From contig JARCOQ010000002.1 of NCBI GenBank assembly GCA_029207755.1, positions 88,449,087 to 88,513,086 of the forward strand: a DNA stretch of 64,000 nt. Direction: 5' to 3'. The translations under genes and the position numbers were made by a program. Positions 1-12,079 of the stretch are shown in pieces (positions within the stretch are counted from its first letter, which is position 1; every line of letters starts with the position of its first letter). The notes beneath the pieces are model-generated. The model made no database searches. It was not told the DNA's origin and was given only the letters and a program-made list of their open reading frames with translations. Source of the stretch: Chamaea fasciata. Lineage: Eukaryota; Chordata; Aves; Passeriformes; Sylviidae.

Positions 1-533
1 ACATCCTAAACTCAATCAGAGAAGACTTCTGCCTACAAACAGTTTGAAGTCTTCATTTACAAGATCTCAAATCCAGCACTTCCACAGCAAATAGCAAGAT
101 GAGCCTGCCTCCTACAGCAGAGGTGTCCACAAAGTTGTCAGCTGCAGAAATCAGTGCTGAGTGTCCTTGGGTTTGAGTACACACACAGGACCTCACCTCC
201 AGACCCTTTATCACAGCTTCTCATTCAGCAAATACACCACATATTTTCCAAATAGTGCAGCAGTTGGTCTTAGCAAGATACACAAAAAATTAGTAGAGAT
301 CCATGGCAGGATTTCCATTCAAAGAGTATTTTAATCAGAAACTACCCATGAAAGAACATCTAAACCACAGTTCAGATTTACATAATAACTAAAACCCCCT
401 TAAGAAAAACAACAAAAAACTGCAAGAGCTCCATCTTTAAATGGAAAAAATATGGAAATTCTTTCTCCATATCTAACAGCCCCACACTATCCAAACCAGC
501 TGATTATTTTCAGCTAAGTTTTCCAAACAAACA

Positions 534-536
<3 letters not shown>
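1..536. other. AT-rich single-copy DNA, no feature recognised
   Basis: I see no exon, repeat family or RNA gene here. If the CpG island at 1378-2400 drives a leftward gene, this stretch would lie in that gene's first intron; this is inference only. Confidence 0.5.

Positions 537-571
<35 letters not shown>
537..571. repeat. (AT)n microsatellite
   Basis: An uninterrupted AT dinucleotide run of about 17 units, preceded by a short (CAAA)-like stretch. The sequence is self-complementary, so it can extrude as a cruciform and is likely to be length-polymorphic. Confidence 0.97.
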
Positions 572-574
<3 letters not shown>

Positions 575-1319
575 TACCTGGATGCAGACACCACGCCTGG
601 AAAGTTTCATTGCAAAAGGGCTAAAGTTCAGAAAGTTTGCAAGACTGAAAAAGGAAAATCAAATTTAAAAATATGCAAAAACCTAAACCTTGAGGTTTGC
701 CGCTGCCTCCTGCCTTTCTCTTAGCATTTCCCTCCACATCTGAGATGAGTAAACGATCCTCCAAGTTATCAACTAAATTACATGAACGAGTAACCTAACC
801 AAATTTTTTCTAGTACCAAAAGAAACACATTGCCATAACAAAATAAACTAGAAATGGTAGTTGAGTATCAGAGACTATAACATTCCCGATAAATTATAAA
901 ACGACACCACAGAAGTGATCCACACCGCTTAGCAGAGGTGAATTCGCCGAGACTTTCTCTTTTTCCTTTGAGAACATCGATTTTTATATGCTACCACAGC
1001 TGCCTAACTATTGATAAGAGCAATCTGCAAAAGCAAATATAGAACTAACAGAACAGCCTTAAAAAGCAACCACAAAAAAGGGTCTCATTTAAATTCCTGG
1101 AAAGCGCTGCTTCTCTAAACGTATCTATTCAAGCCCTCTTGAGCAGCCGAGCCCTCCTAAAACACACCCTTGCACACTCCCCGCCCGAAAACTGTGTAGC
1201 CAAGAAGCCACTAAGCCATGCCACAGAGAACCCATATGGCTTCACCTACAGGGCTTCCTTCCAGCAAACGCTGCACAGTAGAAACCCTCCCTTTCACCAT
1301 CACCACCCACCTCCCCATT
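572..1319. other. Single-copy DNA left of the CpG island
   Basis: AT-rich DNA with no recognised repeat or exon. CpG frequency rises slightly after about 920 and again after 1140 as the island is approached. Short open frames at 1139-1321 have no protein-like character. Confidence 0.5.
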
Positions 1320-1346
1320 AAAAAAAAAAAAAAAAAAAAAAAAAAA
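1320..1346. repeat. Poly(A) tract, 27 bases
   Basis: Twenty-seven consecutive A residues, followed by CCCC and a second A6 run, lie directly beside the left edge of the CpG island. No retrosequence lies upstream, so this is better read as a simple nucleosome-excluding A tract than as the tail of a processed copy. Length accuracy depends on sequencing chemistry. Confidence 0.95.
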
Positions 1347-1396
1347 CCCCAAAAAATAACAAAACAGAGAAGTGCTCTCCGCCCGGGGTCGCCCCT

Positions 1397-1403
1397 ACGT
1401 ACC
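1397..1403 (-). promoter_or_regulatory. Candidate splice donor, minus strand
   Basis: Read on the minus strand the sequence runs CCCGGCG then GTACGTAGG, a fair match to the vertebrate 5' splice site. It sits where the CpG-rich DNA ends and a pyrimidine-rich, AT-rich stretch begins, as at a first exon/intron junction. A second, weaker candidate is GAG followed by GTACCG at about 1744-1752. Either would mean a first exon transcribed leftwards, with the rest of the gene outside the window. Donor-like heptamers also occur by chance. Confidence 0.25.
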
Positions 1404-1602
1404 GCCGGGCGCTCAGGGCTCTCTGGGGGCCCAGCCCCCCGAGGTGCAGCAGCCGGGGCGGCGCGGGCGCTCCGCCTCGCCGCGTCCCACGCGGAGCCGC
1501 TCCCCCCGCATGCTGCTGGCCGCCGCACGCACAAAGCGCAGGGCGCGGGCAGCGGCCGGGGGCGGGCGGCACCGCGGCTCGGCCGGATCGCGGCGGCACG
1601 GG

Positions 1603-1645
1603 CGGCTCGGCTCGGCTCGGCACCGGCACCGGCACCGGCACCGCC
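1603..1645. repeat. GC-rich short tandem repeats in the CpG island
   Basis: Three to four units of GGCTC are followed by four units of CGGCAC. They lie in the C-rich half of the island, within what would be the 5' untranslated or first-exon region of a leftward transcript. Confidence 0.85.
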
Positions 1646-1779
1646 CCCGGGAGCCGCCGCCCGCCGGGGCCACCCCCCGCACGCGGCCGAGCGCCCCCCG
1701 CGCCGCCGCCCGGCCCCTCCCGGGATGGGGGTGCCCCCGCCCCCGGTACCTCGCGGGCGGAGCCGGGCGCTACGGCGGC

Positions 1780-1787
1780 GGGGCGGG
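1780..1787 (+). promoter_or_regulatory. GC box (Sp1/KLF type)
   Basis: GGGGCGGG followed by AGG matches the GC-box consensus. It lies about 40 bases right of the point where the skew changes sign, a plausible core-promoter position. Other GC-box-like strings occur in the island, so occupancy cannot be judged from sequence. Confidence 0.5.
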
Positions 1788-2157
1788 AGGTTGCGCTCGC
1801 TGGCGGGCGGAGGGGGCCGGGCGGACATGCCGGGGCTGCCCCGGGGCCGTGCCGCGCTGTCCCGGGCTCATTGTTCGGGAAGGGCTGCGGCGGGAGGGGG
1901 GGTCACCCCGGCGGCGGGGGTAGTGCCGCGCTTTCCTCCGCACGGGCAGGGGGCTGAGGACAGCGTCGCATCTTCTCCGCGTGGGGGGAGTGCGTGGGGC
2001 CGGCGGCAGCGGGGCATCTTCCCCCGCGCCGGCGGGGACCGGGGGATGCGCGGGGATGGGGCGCTGACACCGCGCCTTCCCCCGGCGTGGCGTGGCGTGC
2101 CGGGGCCGCGCTGCACCTTCAGGGGTCTGTGCTGGAGAAGTTCAAAGCGGCAGAGAA

Positions 2158-2182
2158 GGGTGGGAGGGGCGCGGGTGGGGGG
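2158..2182 (+). promoter_or_regulatory. G-quadruplex-capable motif
   Basis: Five G runs of three or more with loops of one to three bases (GGG T GGG A GGGG CGC GGG T GGGGGG) meet the canonical G4 pattern on the plus strand. They lie in the G-rich right half of the CpG island, where G4 and R-loop formation commonly coincide with promoter-proximal transcription. Confidence 0.7.
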
Positions 2183-2555
2183 CCGGCAGCCTTCTCGCCT
2201 TGTCTCTGTGCCCCCCGCCTGCCGGGCGCGGAGAGCGCCGGAGCGTACCGGGACCCCGGGGGCCGACCGGGGACGCGGGGTCTCTCCGTGACCGGTCCGG
2301 CAAGTTGAAGGCAGGGTCCTTTCCTCAGCCCTCCCCTGTGATCCGGGGCGGTGGGACTCCCGCACTCACGCGGTGTGGAAGCGCCGCAGCCGGCTTTGGC
2401 TCTTTAGGATTAGGCTCTGTTAATTAAGGAAATATTTTAAGCTTAAAGGTCTCCTGAGAAGAAACACATTAACTCGCTAATAAAGCGGGTTGAAAAACAA
2501 TGCGATACAGGGCTGTTGGATCAGCCATCACAAAGGAAAGGAGAGATCAGAGAAA

Positions 2556-2630
2556 TGCAGCCGGAGTGCGGTAAATGCGCCCTCCCGCCGCTGGACCCAC
2601 ACGGCACCGATCGCTCCGGCGGGACTTCCA
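2556..2630. promoter_or_regulatory. Small CpG-rich satellite of the main island
   Basis: After about 150 bases of ordinary AT-rich DNA there is a second short CpG cluster with roughly nine CpGs. It contains GCG followed by GTAAAT near 2567, a weak plus-strand splice donor. It could be a shore of the main island or part of a rightward first exon. Confidence 0.4.
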
Positions 2631-2639
2631 GTGCCTGTC

Positions 2640-5600
2640 CAGCGGCACAGGAAAAGGGAAATGTTTTCCGTGCAGTGGTTGCTCTGCTTTCTCAGCTTGC
2701 TGAAAGGCTAAAATACCTTAAAGTATATTTTACTTTTGGTTCAAATTTAATAGTAGTTTACTTTGCAAATAGTCTAATAGTAAGTCATCACTTACAAATA
2801 ATTAGGATAATGACAGATAACCTTTTTTTTTGTGCTCGGTTGATGCTCGAAGATAAGCATCTTTGTAAAAGCATCTGAGACTGAAGCTTCTTTGTGCCCA
2901 CATTTGTAAGGTGTAAGCTGATCGGAGCAGCATGCCTGCAAAAGGCACGCCTTCTAAGCTGTGAAACAAGTGTCGAAATAAAAGCCATTAGAACTAAAGG
3001 AAAAAAGGTGCTATTTCCTAAATTAAGAGGTAGCATCACAAGGAGGTGAAAGACGAAGCACAATCAAGAATAGGTTAACAGGTTAAAAGCTATGATTGTT
3101 TTAAATGATAACACTTAAAGCCAAAAGCAAATAATGGTTCTAAATTTTAGATAAGTTCATGCACTTATTCAATTTTGAGGAATTTCATGAATTGCAAAGT
3201 AATTAATGAATAAAAAGAACACATTTCCCCCCAGTCTAGGACATTTTGAAAAAAAAAATTCAAACCTAGAGCTAATTTCTTCAAAAATATAAAAATCCCT
3301 GTTTGTCAGCATGATAGGAGAGGTTCTAACACACATAAAGACAACAAAAATTCTATTCAAGGGCATTGTAATGTAGATAGATCCCCAAACTCAGGTTTTT
3401 TGGGAACAGTGCTGCTTGAGGAATAGTCCTGTATAGCATTAATTCAAAAGTCTAAATTTATAAAGATAGTTAGCAGTTAAGGGATGGATATTTTCCTGGT
3501 ATTTTTTTTTTTTTTTTGCACAAACTTGCTGCATCTGTCTACAAAATGATATTATATTGCATGCTGTCTCATAGAATAAAACGTAAGCACGTGTTTCAAG
3601 AAATTAAGTGAAAGGTGGATACTGCTTACTCAATTCTTTAAAATTACATAATTAATTTAGGAATCTAAATCTGTACAACTCTACAGACATATCCATCTGT
3701 TACTATTTTAAAATGCACTGTTCTTTAGTATGCTCATTTTAATATGCCAGTGAAATAGAACTTCAATTTGGAATAGAATGTAAATGAATAGCATAAATTA
3801 GGTGAGTATTCCAGGGAAGCTGGTAAAGCTAAGATATTCTACGTGGGAATCTGAGATAGTTTAAACACGGTATCAGGAATGCTTGTTGCCGAAGACTCCC
3901 CTTTTTTTCCACACAGCACTTATAGAATGGGCAGTTGGATTGGTGACAAATAATGTTGGATGAGCATAATTTTTATTGACTGCAGTGGGACTCTCCCCTA
4001 TGAATCTAAATGTAAAATTTATCTGTAGAAGGCAGGAGGAGTTATTCTGCAATCCAATAAGGTTTGCTTCAGCCTTTGACATTCTGCTTTTGGCTTAGAC
4101 TCTGAACTCCAAAATGGAAGAACTCTGCATCCTGTGTATTTCCGATCACTGGCCTGATTCTGCCTTCAATTTCAGCAGAGTAATAAAGAACAGCTTCTCT
4201 GGAAGCCAGAAGGTAAATTGGGATAAGGTCTGTGAGATCAACATCAGGTCTCCGTGATGTGGGAGCTGCCTGGGGAAGGATTTTAGATGAGAGGACAAAT
4301 AGCTGGCAAGTCCAGAACGGTAAAGAATTTACTTTCACATGTTTGCAGCTTGAAGAATTTGTCTTTTATATAAATTGATAGCAATAGGGTAAAGTTACAC
4401 ACAGTTGCTGTTGCTTTGTTATTGAGTTTGATGAGTGGTATAGATGTATCTATCACTTTGGTTTGTTACTGTGTTAGAGCAGTGCATATAAATAAAAGGG
4501 ATAAATAACCTAATTTACTATGAGCAAGAGTCGCAGTATATTAAAAACAGCGGCACAGAGAAAGCTTTTGCCTCTCCTGGAAAAAGTTTTATAACAGATC
4601 TTTGTAGTCATCATTTAAACTGGCAGGTACAGTACACAAAGATCCTTAAAGCCCAGGCACAAGCTTATTTAACCTTTTCAGAATATATTCTTGGCTAATG
4701 TGACACCACTGATGGAAAAGGGAATTCTTCTATTGACTCTACCAAAGCTGAGTTTCACCAGAATAATTGCAATTTTATTTCAGAACTATTTTGGTGTTGA
4801 ACAAGTAACTACAATTAAGGTTACATGAATGAGTATGCTCTTGGTGTTCACAGATTGTGAGTCTTCTTGTGGCTCCCTGAGGTATTTTTCTGTTATTACT
4901 TCCAAAGGAGACTTGTTAGGTGGGTTCCCACTGTCTTTCTGCAAACCCTTAAACAACTTGGGGAAGTGTGCTTTCCTTCCCTGGAGTAGGAAGGAAGGAA
5001 GGAACATGCTTCAGACTGGTCCCTTTAGCACCTCATGAGGTGGTGAATCTCCAGCAGTGCTGCCTCTGAGTAATGCTCTTTTGGCCTGGCATTCATATCC
5101 TGCTACACCCATAGAGACCTGCAGTTATCACACACCATGATTCTTGTTAGTGCACACCTGCATTTTCTAGTCATCAAGCAGACTTTTAATAAGCTGAAGA
5201 TACTTGTTGTTGGCTTCTGCATCAGATGCATTTCAGCATTGCAGTTGTTCAGTTGCCTATGTGGATTTAGCATTGGAACCTACAGAGCTCAATTAACATC
5301 TCCCTTAGGAGAGAGAGTGGCCTGGTTTCTTTTTCTCCTATCATCTCATGGCAGATGATTGGCAGAATTGCCTCCTCTCCCAAGCAAGGTGTTTCTCTGC
5401 CCTTCAGAAACATCGTGACAAAACTCTTCCTGACTCAGTGAGGTGGTTTAGTTTCAGATGTGTATGTACATTTGGCTGTGCTCACAAGCCTGTTACATCT
5501 CTGCCTGATGGATGTCTGCACAAAGTTACATCCTTGCTGTCTGTGTGCACAAAGTTTTTCCAAGGACTCTTTTTGCTTGCTCTGAAATTGGAAGGGGAAA

Positions 5601-7190
5601 AAAGAAGGGAAGAAAGAATATTTGCCAGCATGGCATAGATCATGTCAGGAAGAATTCTGTGTGTATCCTGTTGCATGTGTGTCTGGAGAGCCAGCCTGGT
5701 TGCTGGCTAATGTTCACTGGGTCTGGGCTAGGTGCAGTAGGAAACAGAATGGATTACAAATCCAGAGTCTGGCCACCAAGTATGAGCTACACTGTCTCTG
5801 AAGCAGTCCTGGGACCCAAAGATATAAAGGACACAATTTCTTTCTGGTTTTCCCTGGTCTTGAAGGAAAGTGCTAACTTGCTGTTGACCTTACCTGTATT
5901 AATAAGTAATTCTTATCCTCCAGTGTGGAAGGATGTGGAAGCTCAGATATGGAAGCCAATAAGCAGAGTCAGAGCCTATTCTTTGCCTTTGTCTCCCTCA
6001 TATTTGCCTTAGGAAGGAAACATGGACTTCCAACTCTATAGCATGAACTTAGAACAACACCAAGGTCACATGTCCATTTACTTGCTTGTACATGCAACTC
6101 ACCTCTATGACTTCTGCTCATCAAGAATTCAGTTTCATAAGAAACAGTAAAGAGCTGCAATGAAAAGACCAAGGTACCAGAGCTACCTTCAGCTTGTTTT
6201 TTTCTTTTTTTTTTTTTTGCTAGCTGTCATATTATTGCAGGAGTCATCCTCGGGCTGTGAAAAAGGGTGGACTTCAGCTGCATTTGTAAAACAAGTAAGT
6301 AACAGAGAGCTGGGACTTCAAAGTGAGCAGGGCTGGGAGTTCCCTGCTGTTGGCTCTGGTGCTCTGTCCCACTGACTTCAGCAGTCATCCTCCAGCCAGT
6401 GTTTTCACGGCACTGCACAAGCATTATAGGCAGAATCACACAGTTAAAATAACAAATGTCATAAATCTCTGTTTGTCACATTAACAAGATCACAAATCCT
6501 TCACAAACAAAAGACTAGCAGCATCCTAGAGACATGGGCAGTAAAATGTTCCTAAAACCCGACTGCTTTGATGAACTTGAACAATGTTCTTATCCAATTT
6601 TCTGCTGAAGCATTGGAACTTTCTGTCCATTTACCCCCATTTCTCTCTCTGTTATTTATTAGTACTGGCAGCACTCATTGGGTACTATGTGCCTTGACTC
6701 CTTGTCAACTCCTAGTGGAAGTTGAAGATGCTAAAATAATTTGTAGTGTTTGGGGAATTTTTATTAAAAAATAGTCAGTGCTGGAATTCAAACCCTGGAT
6801 ATTCTGTATAGTATAAATATCTAGAGACAGATGAGCTTTAGAGCAAATTTTATACACAAAATTACATTGAATTAATCTCTGCCTGCACTGAGTGGTTGTG
6901 ATATATGGAGACATTACTGATGAGCTGCAGTGAGCTGGCTCTTTGGGTGAAAAGGTTAACTGAAATAAACATGGGTTTATGTAGCAGGTTTTTGAAGAAA
7001 AAAAATGTGCCTTATCTGCTGAATCATCAAGCTGTAAGAATGGAGAAAAAAAATTGTGTTTGGAATCAGAGTTTTCTCAATATACAGTGCAATACTTCCT
7101 TCTGAATTAGAAATACATATTTGCCTGGATGGTGTTATCAATAGGGAGACAGATATGTATTCACTTTGTGAAACCTTTGCAGGCAGAGAA
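2640..7190. other. Single-copy DNA, no gene recognised
   Basis: AT-rich with scattered homopolymer runs (a T tract at about 3503-3517, another near 6198-6220) and a short (AGGA)n at about 4988-5003. Open frames of 60 to 166 codons occur (for example 5512-6012), but none has recognisable domains and several overlap in different frames. I see no repeat family. Confidence 0.5.
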
Positions 7191-7210
7191 GCTGTCCTGC
7201 CCAGCCTGCC

Positions 7211-7317
7211 CAGGGCAGCACACACTGCTCAGGGGCAGGGCAGCCTGTGCAACACGAGGCAGGGCAGCACACAAGGCCAGGAATAATCCCTTTGGTCCAG
7301 GCAGTGCAGGGCAGCAC
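7211..7317. repeat. Degenerate minisatellite, period about 24 bp
   Basis: The core CAGGGCAGC recurs at 7211, 7236, 7260 and 7307, with spacings of 25, 24 and 47 (two periods). The block is noticeably more GC-rich than its flanks. The units are degenerate, so the array is old or was never well homogenised. Confidence 0.6.
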
Positions 7318-7319
7318 AG

Positions 7320-10300
7320 CAAAGTGTGCACCTGCATGGAGGAGAGGCCTCTCCTCTTCTGCCATCTCTGCCCCTTCTCTGACCTCCTGCTGACCACTGT
7401 GGAGGTCTGATTTACGGCATTTTTACCTGAAGGGATCTAGAAGACTCTTCCCTCTGTTCTGATCGTGACCAGCCTTCTTCTCCTTAAATTAAGGGTTTAT
7501 CAGACATAACCAAAAAGTCAAAAAAGAGCACTCTGGTGATACCACTTGATCGGAAAGCACTCAAGAATTCATTCTTAGTGCCTGCTCCCACTGCAAGTGT
7601 CTGTCCTAGTGTTGTCTGGCCAACAACATTTGCAGTTCCAGGACAACGTGCCATGTCCCTGCAGGCAGGATTCATAGACTCAAGTGGGATTGCAGCTTTG
7701 CAGAAGTCCCATACACTGGTTTTGCCTGGTTAGGAACAGCTGAAGAAAGTTTTCTTACAGGAATGACTTTATGCTTTGAAAATGGGTCATCATTTTCTTT
7801 TTGATTTAAAATGCAAGGACGCTTTCCCAGGAGTAACTTGGTTGCTGGTTATTCATTGCTCCAGAGCTGGTTATTGCTAGTACACTGTTTCATGTAACTT
7901 TGCATCTGGCCTGGGAAATGCTTCCTTGCTTTCTGCTGTACACAGACTAAAAACCCCCCCCGGCATCATCTCTGCTGCAAGGGAGTGAGGATAGATCAGT
8001 GCAGCAAAGATGCGCTCATCATGCATACTTTCCAAATGCTTTAAGACAAGTAAAGAAATATCAAGAGTGCTGTGGTTTAATGGTGGTTTGCATACACACA
8101 GGCCATGTATCATACTTTAAATATGCAGATACATTTTTTAAGACAGTTAAAACCACAATTAAAATACAGGGAGGTTTAGCCAATTAGTATCACAAAGTGA
8201 GTCAGCAAGTTTTAGCCTCCACTGTTAATAGGAAGATTTGGCAAAACCTGTTTCTACCTTGCTTTGGTATTTTCACTTCAGAACTTTACAGTGCAAACAT
8301 TATCTGGTTTATTTAAATAACAAAGGCAGGAGTTCTGACGTCAATATGGGAAAACAACTCTTAGGCTGATTGATCTTGTGTTCCCCACCTTTTTGGATAC
8401 ACTAAATAGACCATAGAATATTATCCTCTTTACAGGGCTCTTGAATGCGTTGCAGTTACTCTTTCAAAGATGTTAAATATGTTGCTGAAATTGGTTAAAT
8501 ACAAGCTATTGTATGAAAAATGAGAAAGCAAATAGAGACATATGAGAAAAGCTGTGTTTTGAAATGGTGTCACTTTTCTGCAAGGAATAGGCATTGAAAA
8601 CACAACCTCAATTAAAGTCTTATTTTCCAGCATATTTCACAGTTTAAAGATAGTAAACAGTAAGGATTTGTGGGCACTGTTTCCCATTTGGTGATAAAAT
8701 TTAATCTTTCCCTGAAAAAAAATATTATGGCCATTTAGTGCAGGGAGCCTTCTCCTCCTGTAGATAGCACCGGGTATAAACAGGAGGAGGATTGTCCTGC
8801 AGTCAGAAGCTAGGTGGCATTCGGGCACCTGTCACCATGGCTGTGAGATCATGTCCCTTTTCCTGATTCTCTTGCCCATCTGACATTGCTTCAGTCCTTG
8901 TCTCACCCAGGTCTTTCTGCGCAGAATTGAACTTTACTGGTTTTGTTTTCTATGTTCTTTTTGAAGTAAATGGAAGCCTTACTTTCTCTCTTGATTTTCC
9001 CCTCCAAACCTACCCCTTTTATGTTCTAAAATTTTCTGCAGCTTTCTTGCTGGGCTGATACCCTTCTCAAAATTGCAGTTTGCCCTGAGACAGAAATACC
9101 TCTGTTCCAAAACCAAGACAGTTTATAGCAAGAGGTGAATGAAGTTGCTAAAATCCTACTGAACGTGTTGGAGATCAATGTTTGAGAATCATTGTTTTCT
9201 TTTCTCAGTTGTTTATAAGAAAATGGCTCAGATAGAGGCACTTATGATTCCAGTGTATGGGCCATCTTCCATTTTCCAAACATTTATTTTAGCCACACAG
9301 AAAAGGTGGCAGAGAGTTGGGAAAGGAAAATTAATGTTACTCTTTGCTGGAAAATAGAATTTTGGTTTGAAAAAAGAGAAGAAAATTAAAGGAAAATGAC
9401 AAGACTTTGTTCTTTATTGAAGTCAAACAGAAGTTTTTTGAATAGGTCCAAGGGAACACATTCTTTCAGAAGATCCAGTCATCACTGTACTTTTCTGAGC
9501 TGTGGAAGATTTCAGGTGTACATTCTTACTCTTCCTCACAAGGAGCAGACACTTGAAACCTGTATCTCTTCCACTTGGACATCCTGTGGCTTCTTGCTTG
9601 CCCCCAGTTAATGCTCTGGGTTTTGAACAAGAGTCTTGAACTGCAAATGGAAATTTCATTGAAACTGATGTGTTTCTATTTTCATTAAATTGTAATTTCC
9701 TGGCAAAAATAACAGTTTGGAAAAATTCCTGCAATGCTGACTGACAGAGCACATATAACTCTCAAAACAGAGGGGATGCTGAAGACAATCATTTTAGGTC
9801 CAAACTCTGTTCTTGGCTTCAGAGGCAAAATATGGGTGCAGCTGAGGGCACACACCCTTTGATTTGTGAGGGAAGTAAAGCATTTCTACAAACAAGTGAA
9901 TTGAATATTGTGTCCCTTTTAGTGCAGTAATGATTACACAACTCTGTTTATTCTCTGGGGTTTTTTTCAGCTCATCCATCATTTGCAGCTCAGATTTCTA
10001 CAGTGATTTCACCAAGCTGGTTTGCTGTATGATGCAAAATGGAAGTCAAGTTAATTTCGCGCTCTACCCACCTCAGTCTGATTAACTCAAATTAAATTTT
10101 GTGCTAATAAGTCTGAGTGTGTGACCATAATTGGAAAGCCTTGAGCTCCTCTGTCTGCTGGGAAAGTGCTTTTTTTTCCCTTACATCATGAAAACGTTTG
10201 AATTATAACATCTGGGAAATTTGCAACAAACAATGGTATCAATTTGAGGCCTCCATATGAAGTTTTTTCTGTTTCTCATCAGGATTGCAGCTCTTGGAAC

Positions 10301-12046
10301 ATTTGGCCCATCTGCCCACGAGAGGAAAACTAAGGAAGCAGGAGCATTCACCTATTACAGGGAAACTGCAGAACATCTGTGTTTCTTCATTAAGTGGAAA
10401 TCCTCTTGGACTAATAAGTGGCTGCAATATCTTAAATAACTGGACAATTACTTAAATCTGTTACTAAAGTCTGAACTGGTCAAGTCAGTGGGAAGTCTAG
10501 CTAAGGTTGAAATCATTCACTAGCAATTTGGAGAAAAAGGAAAAAACACAGAAATGAAAGCTGAAAGGTGGAAGGCAAAACAAGGCAAGGCTTTGATCTA
10601 AGGATAAAGAAAGCTTCAGTGTGGTAGGGAAATAGTTTGGTGAATGTGAGTTTGAGCTTATAGTCCTATAAGACCTGTATCCTTCTTGTATTTGCTAAGG
10701 CAAAGAGCTACTGTTTTTCTTAACTCCAGAAAGACCTCTTGCTCCAATTATCACCTGTTCTCAGAATAATAAAATCATAAACCCAAAGTAAAACTGCAGC
10801 AGGTGGAGTTTTGGAAAAGGTAACTCTTTGTTCTGAGAAATCCTGGTATCTGTGAAGAAGACCAGGGAAATGTGCCCCAAGTACCTTGTGCCAGAGATGA
10901 TGCAGGAGCACACTGAGATTTCAATAATGTAGAGGCAGGTAAATCTGGTTGGATTACAAACAGAGAAGCCTAGTGAATGTCAAACAGGATGGAAGTAGTT
11001 GTAAATATACCTACATTATAATGGAACATCAAGACCTCCTGATGGGAATTCATGGGGGTGTATATCATCCATGGGCTATCTCCCATAGCAGCAGGAATAT
11101 CATGATTGTACAGCAAGTTTATTAAGTATGAAACAAGCCAGCAAAACCTAATGAAGGGTTTGAGAGTCAGAAATGTCAGCAGTCACCAGAGAGCTGTTCC
11201 GCAGATGTTTTGAAGTCAAGCCCTGCTCTCTAACCTTGGGATCAATGGGGATTTGCTATTATTTTCCACAGAGGTAGGATCAAAAGTAGAGGCACGATGA
11301 AACACCTAACTGGAAGGACTGTGGCACCACTTCTGTGTCTCTATCATATCTGAATTTAGCCTTAGAAATATGGAACAGGCCTCTCCTATTTGTCCACTGT
11401 CTCTCTGACAAATAGCCTTATAAACAAAGCATTCTCAAAGCAGAAAGGACAGATTGTACATGGCTCTAACAACAACATGGTTTTGGTCTGACTGCCCCAT
11501 AATATAGGAAAATCGGAGTACAAAACAACTGCAAATAAGAAAAGTTAGCCTACTTGTACATGATTTCTATTGCAAAATAAAGCAATGGGATCTGGACTTG
11601 TGTAGTCAATAGCCCTAAATTTCTTCCCTCCCTGCTGCCATGGGAGTTTAAATTAGCCAGGGAGTATTGTCCGTATGTGACATCATCTTGTAACAACAGC
11701 TTCAAAAGTGGAGACAGGTAATATTATCCATTAATTATATTCCACATCTGTAAAGCATATACAGTGCACTGTGGATAAATAGTGCAACCTCTGGCAGGGA
11801 ATTTCCTGAATATCTGTAGCCAGATTTCTCATTTACAGTTTTCTCATGGTTTTGTACAATGGGGGCAGATTGGTCTCTAGCAGTGGATGGGGAAGGGTAG
11901 GATTTTAAAGAGGTATGAGCATGAAGCAAATGAAGGGGGCTTCATCTCCCAGGACTGTGCACTGCCATCTACCATAGTGGAAGTCAGCTGTAAAACCTGG
12001 GGCTTGAAAACATAATATACATCCAGTGGGCCAACACTTGTGATGG
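7320..12046. other. Single-copy DNA with a possible regulatory block
   Basis: I recognise no exon or interspersed repeat. The stretch 10030-10145 looks non-random and is listed separately. Open frames in this stretch are short and overlap one another. Confidence 0.5.
10030..10145. promoter_or_regulatory. Possible conserved regulatory block with an E2F-like site
   Basis: TTTCGCGC at 10055-10062 matches the E2F consensus TTTSSCGC and contributes two CpGs in CpG-poor surroundings. Around it are TTAACTCAAATTAA-type AT-rich strings and CCATAATTGG, which resembles a CArG box but has a 6-base core matching CC(A/T)6GG at 10127-10136. Clustered sites of this sort occur in enhancers, but no conservation data are available. 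Confidence 0.25.
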
Positions 12047-12076
12047 TGTGTATATATATATATATTTTTTTTTTTT
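12047..12076. repeat. (TA)n plus T tract
   Basis: About nine TA units run straight into a T tract. Simple low-complexity DNA. Confidence 0.9.
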
Positions 12077-12079
12077 ACA

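Larger units (their letters stand above)
1378..2400. promoter_or_regulatory. CpG-island promoter, probably divergent
   Basis: About 1 kb of very GC-rich, CpG-dense DNA stands in an otherwise CpG-poor AT-rich window. In vertebrates such islands usually mark unmethylated promoters. It contains a consensus GC box (1780-1787) and no TATA box near it, typical of CpG-island promoters. By eye the plus strand is C-rich from about 1380 to 1740 and G-rich from about 1760 to 2300. Since the non-template strand downstream of a vertebrate start is usually G-rich, this fits transcription in both directions from near 1740. Long open frames through the island on both strands are a by-product of high GC and are not called as genes. 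The gene or genes served could not be named. Confidence 0.85.

Noticed and set aside
1320..1346. Poly(A) tract as the tail of a processed pseudogene
   Set aside because: No gene-like sequence or target duplication upstream. The same holds for A tracts near 17127, 22961, 29908, 38184, 40434, 50495 and 61749.
1211..2365. Long open frames on both strands through the CpG island (up to 357 codons)
   Set aside because: GC-rich DNA lacks stop codons in all frames; one frame even reads through the poly(A) tract as polylysine or polyphenylalanine. Compositions are Ala/Arg/Gly/Pro only.
5512..6012. Plus-strand 166-codon frame, the longest outside GC-rich or repeat DNA
   Set aside because: No domain, no plausible splice context, and AT-rich low-information composition. 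A frame of this length is within chance for 64 kb read in six frames.
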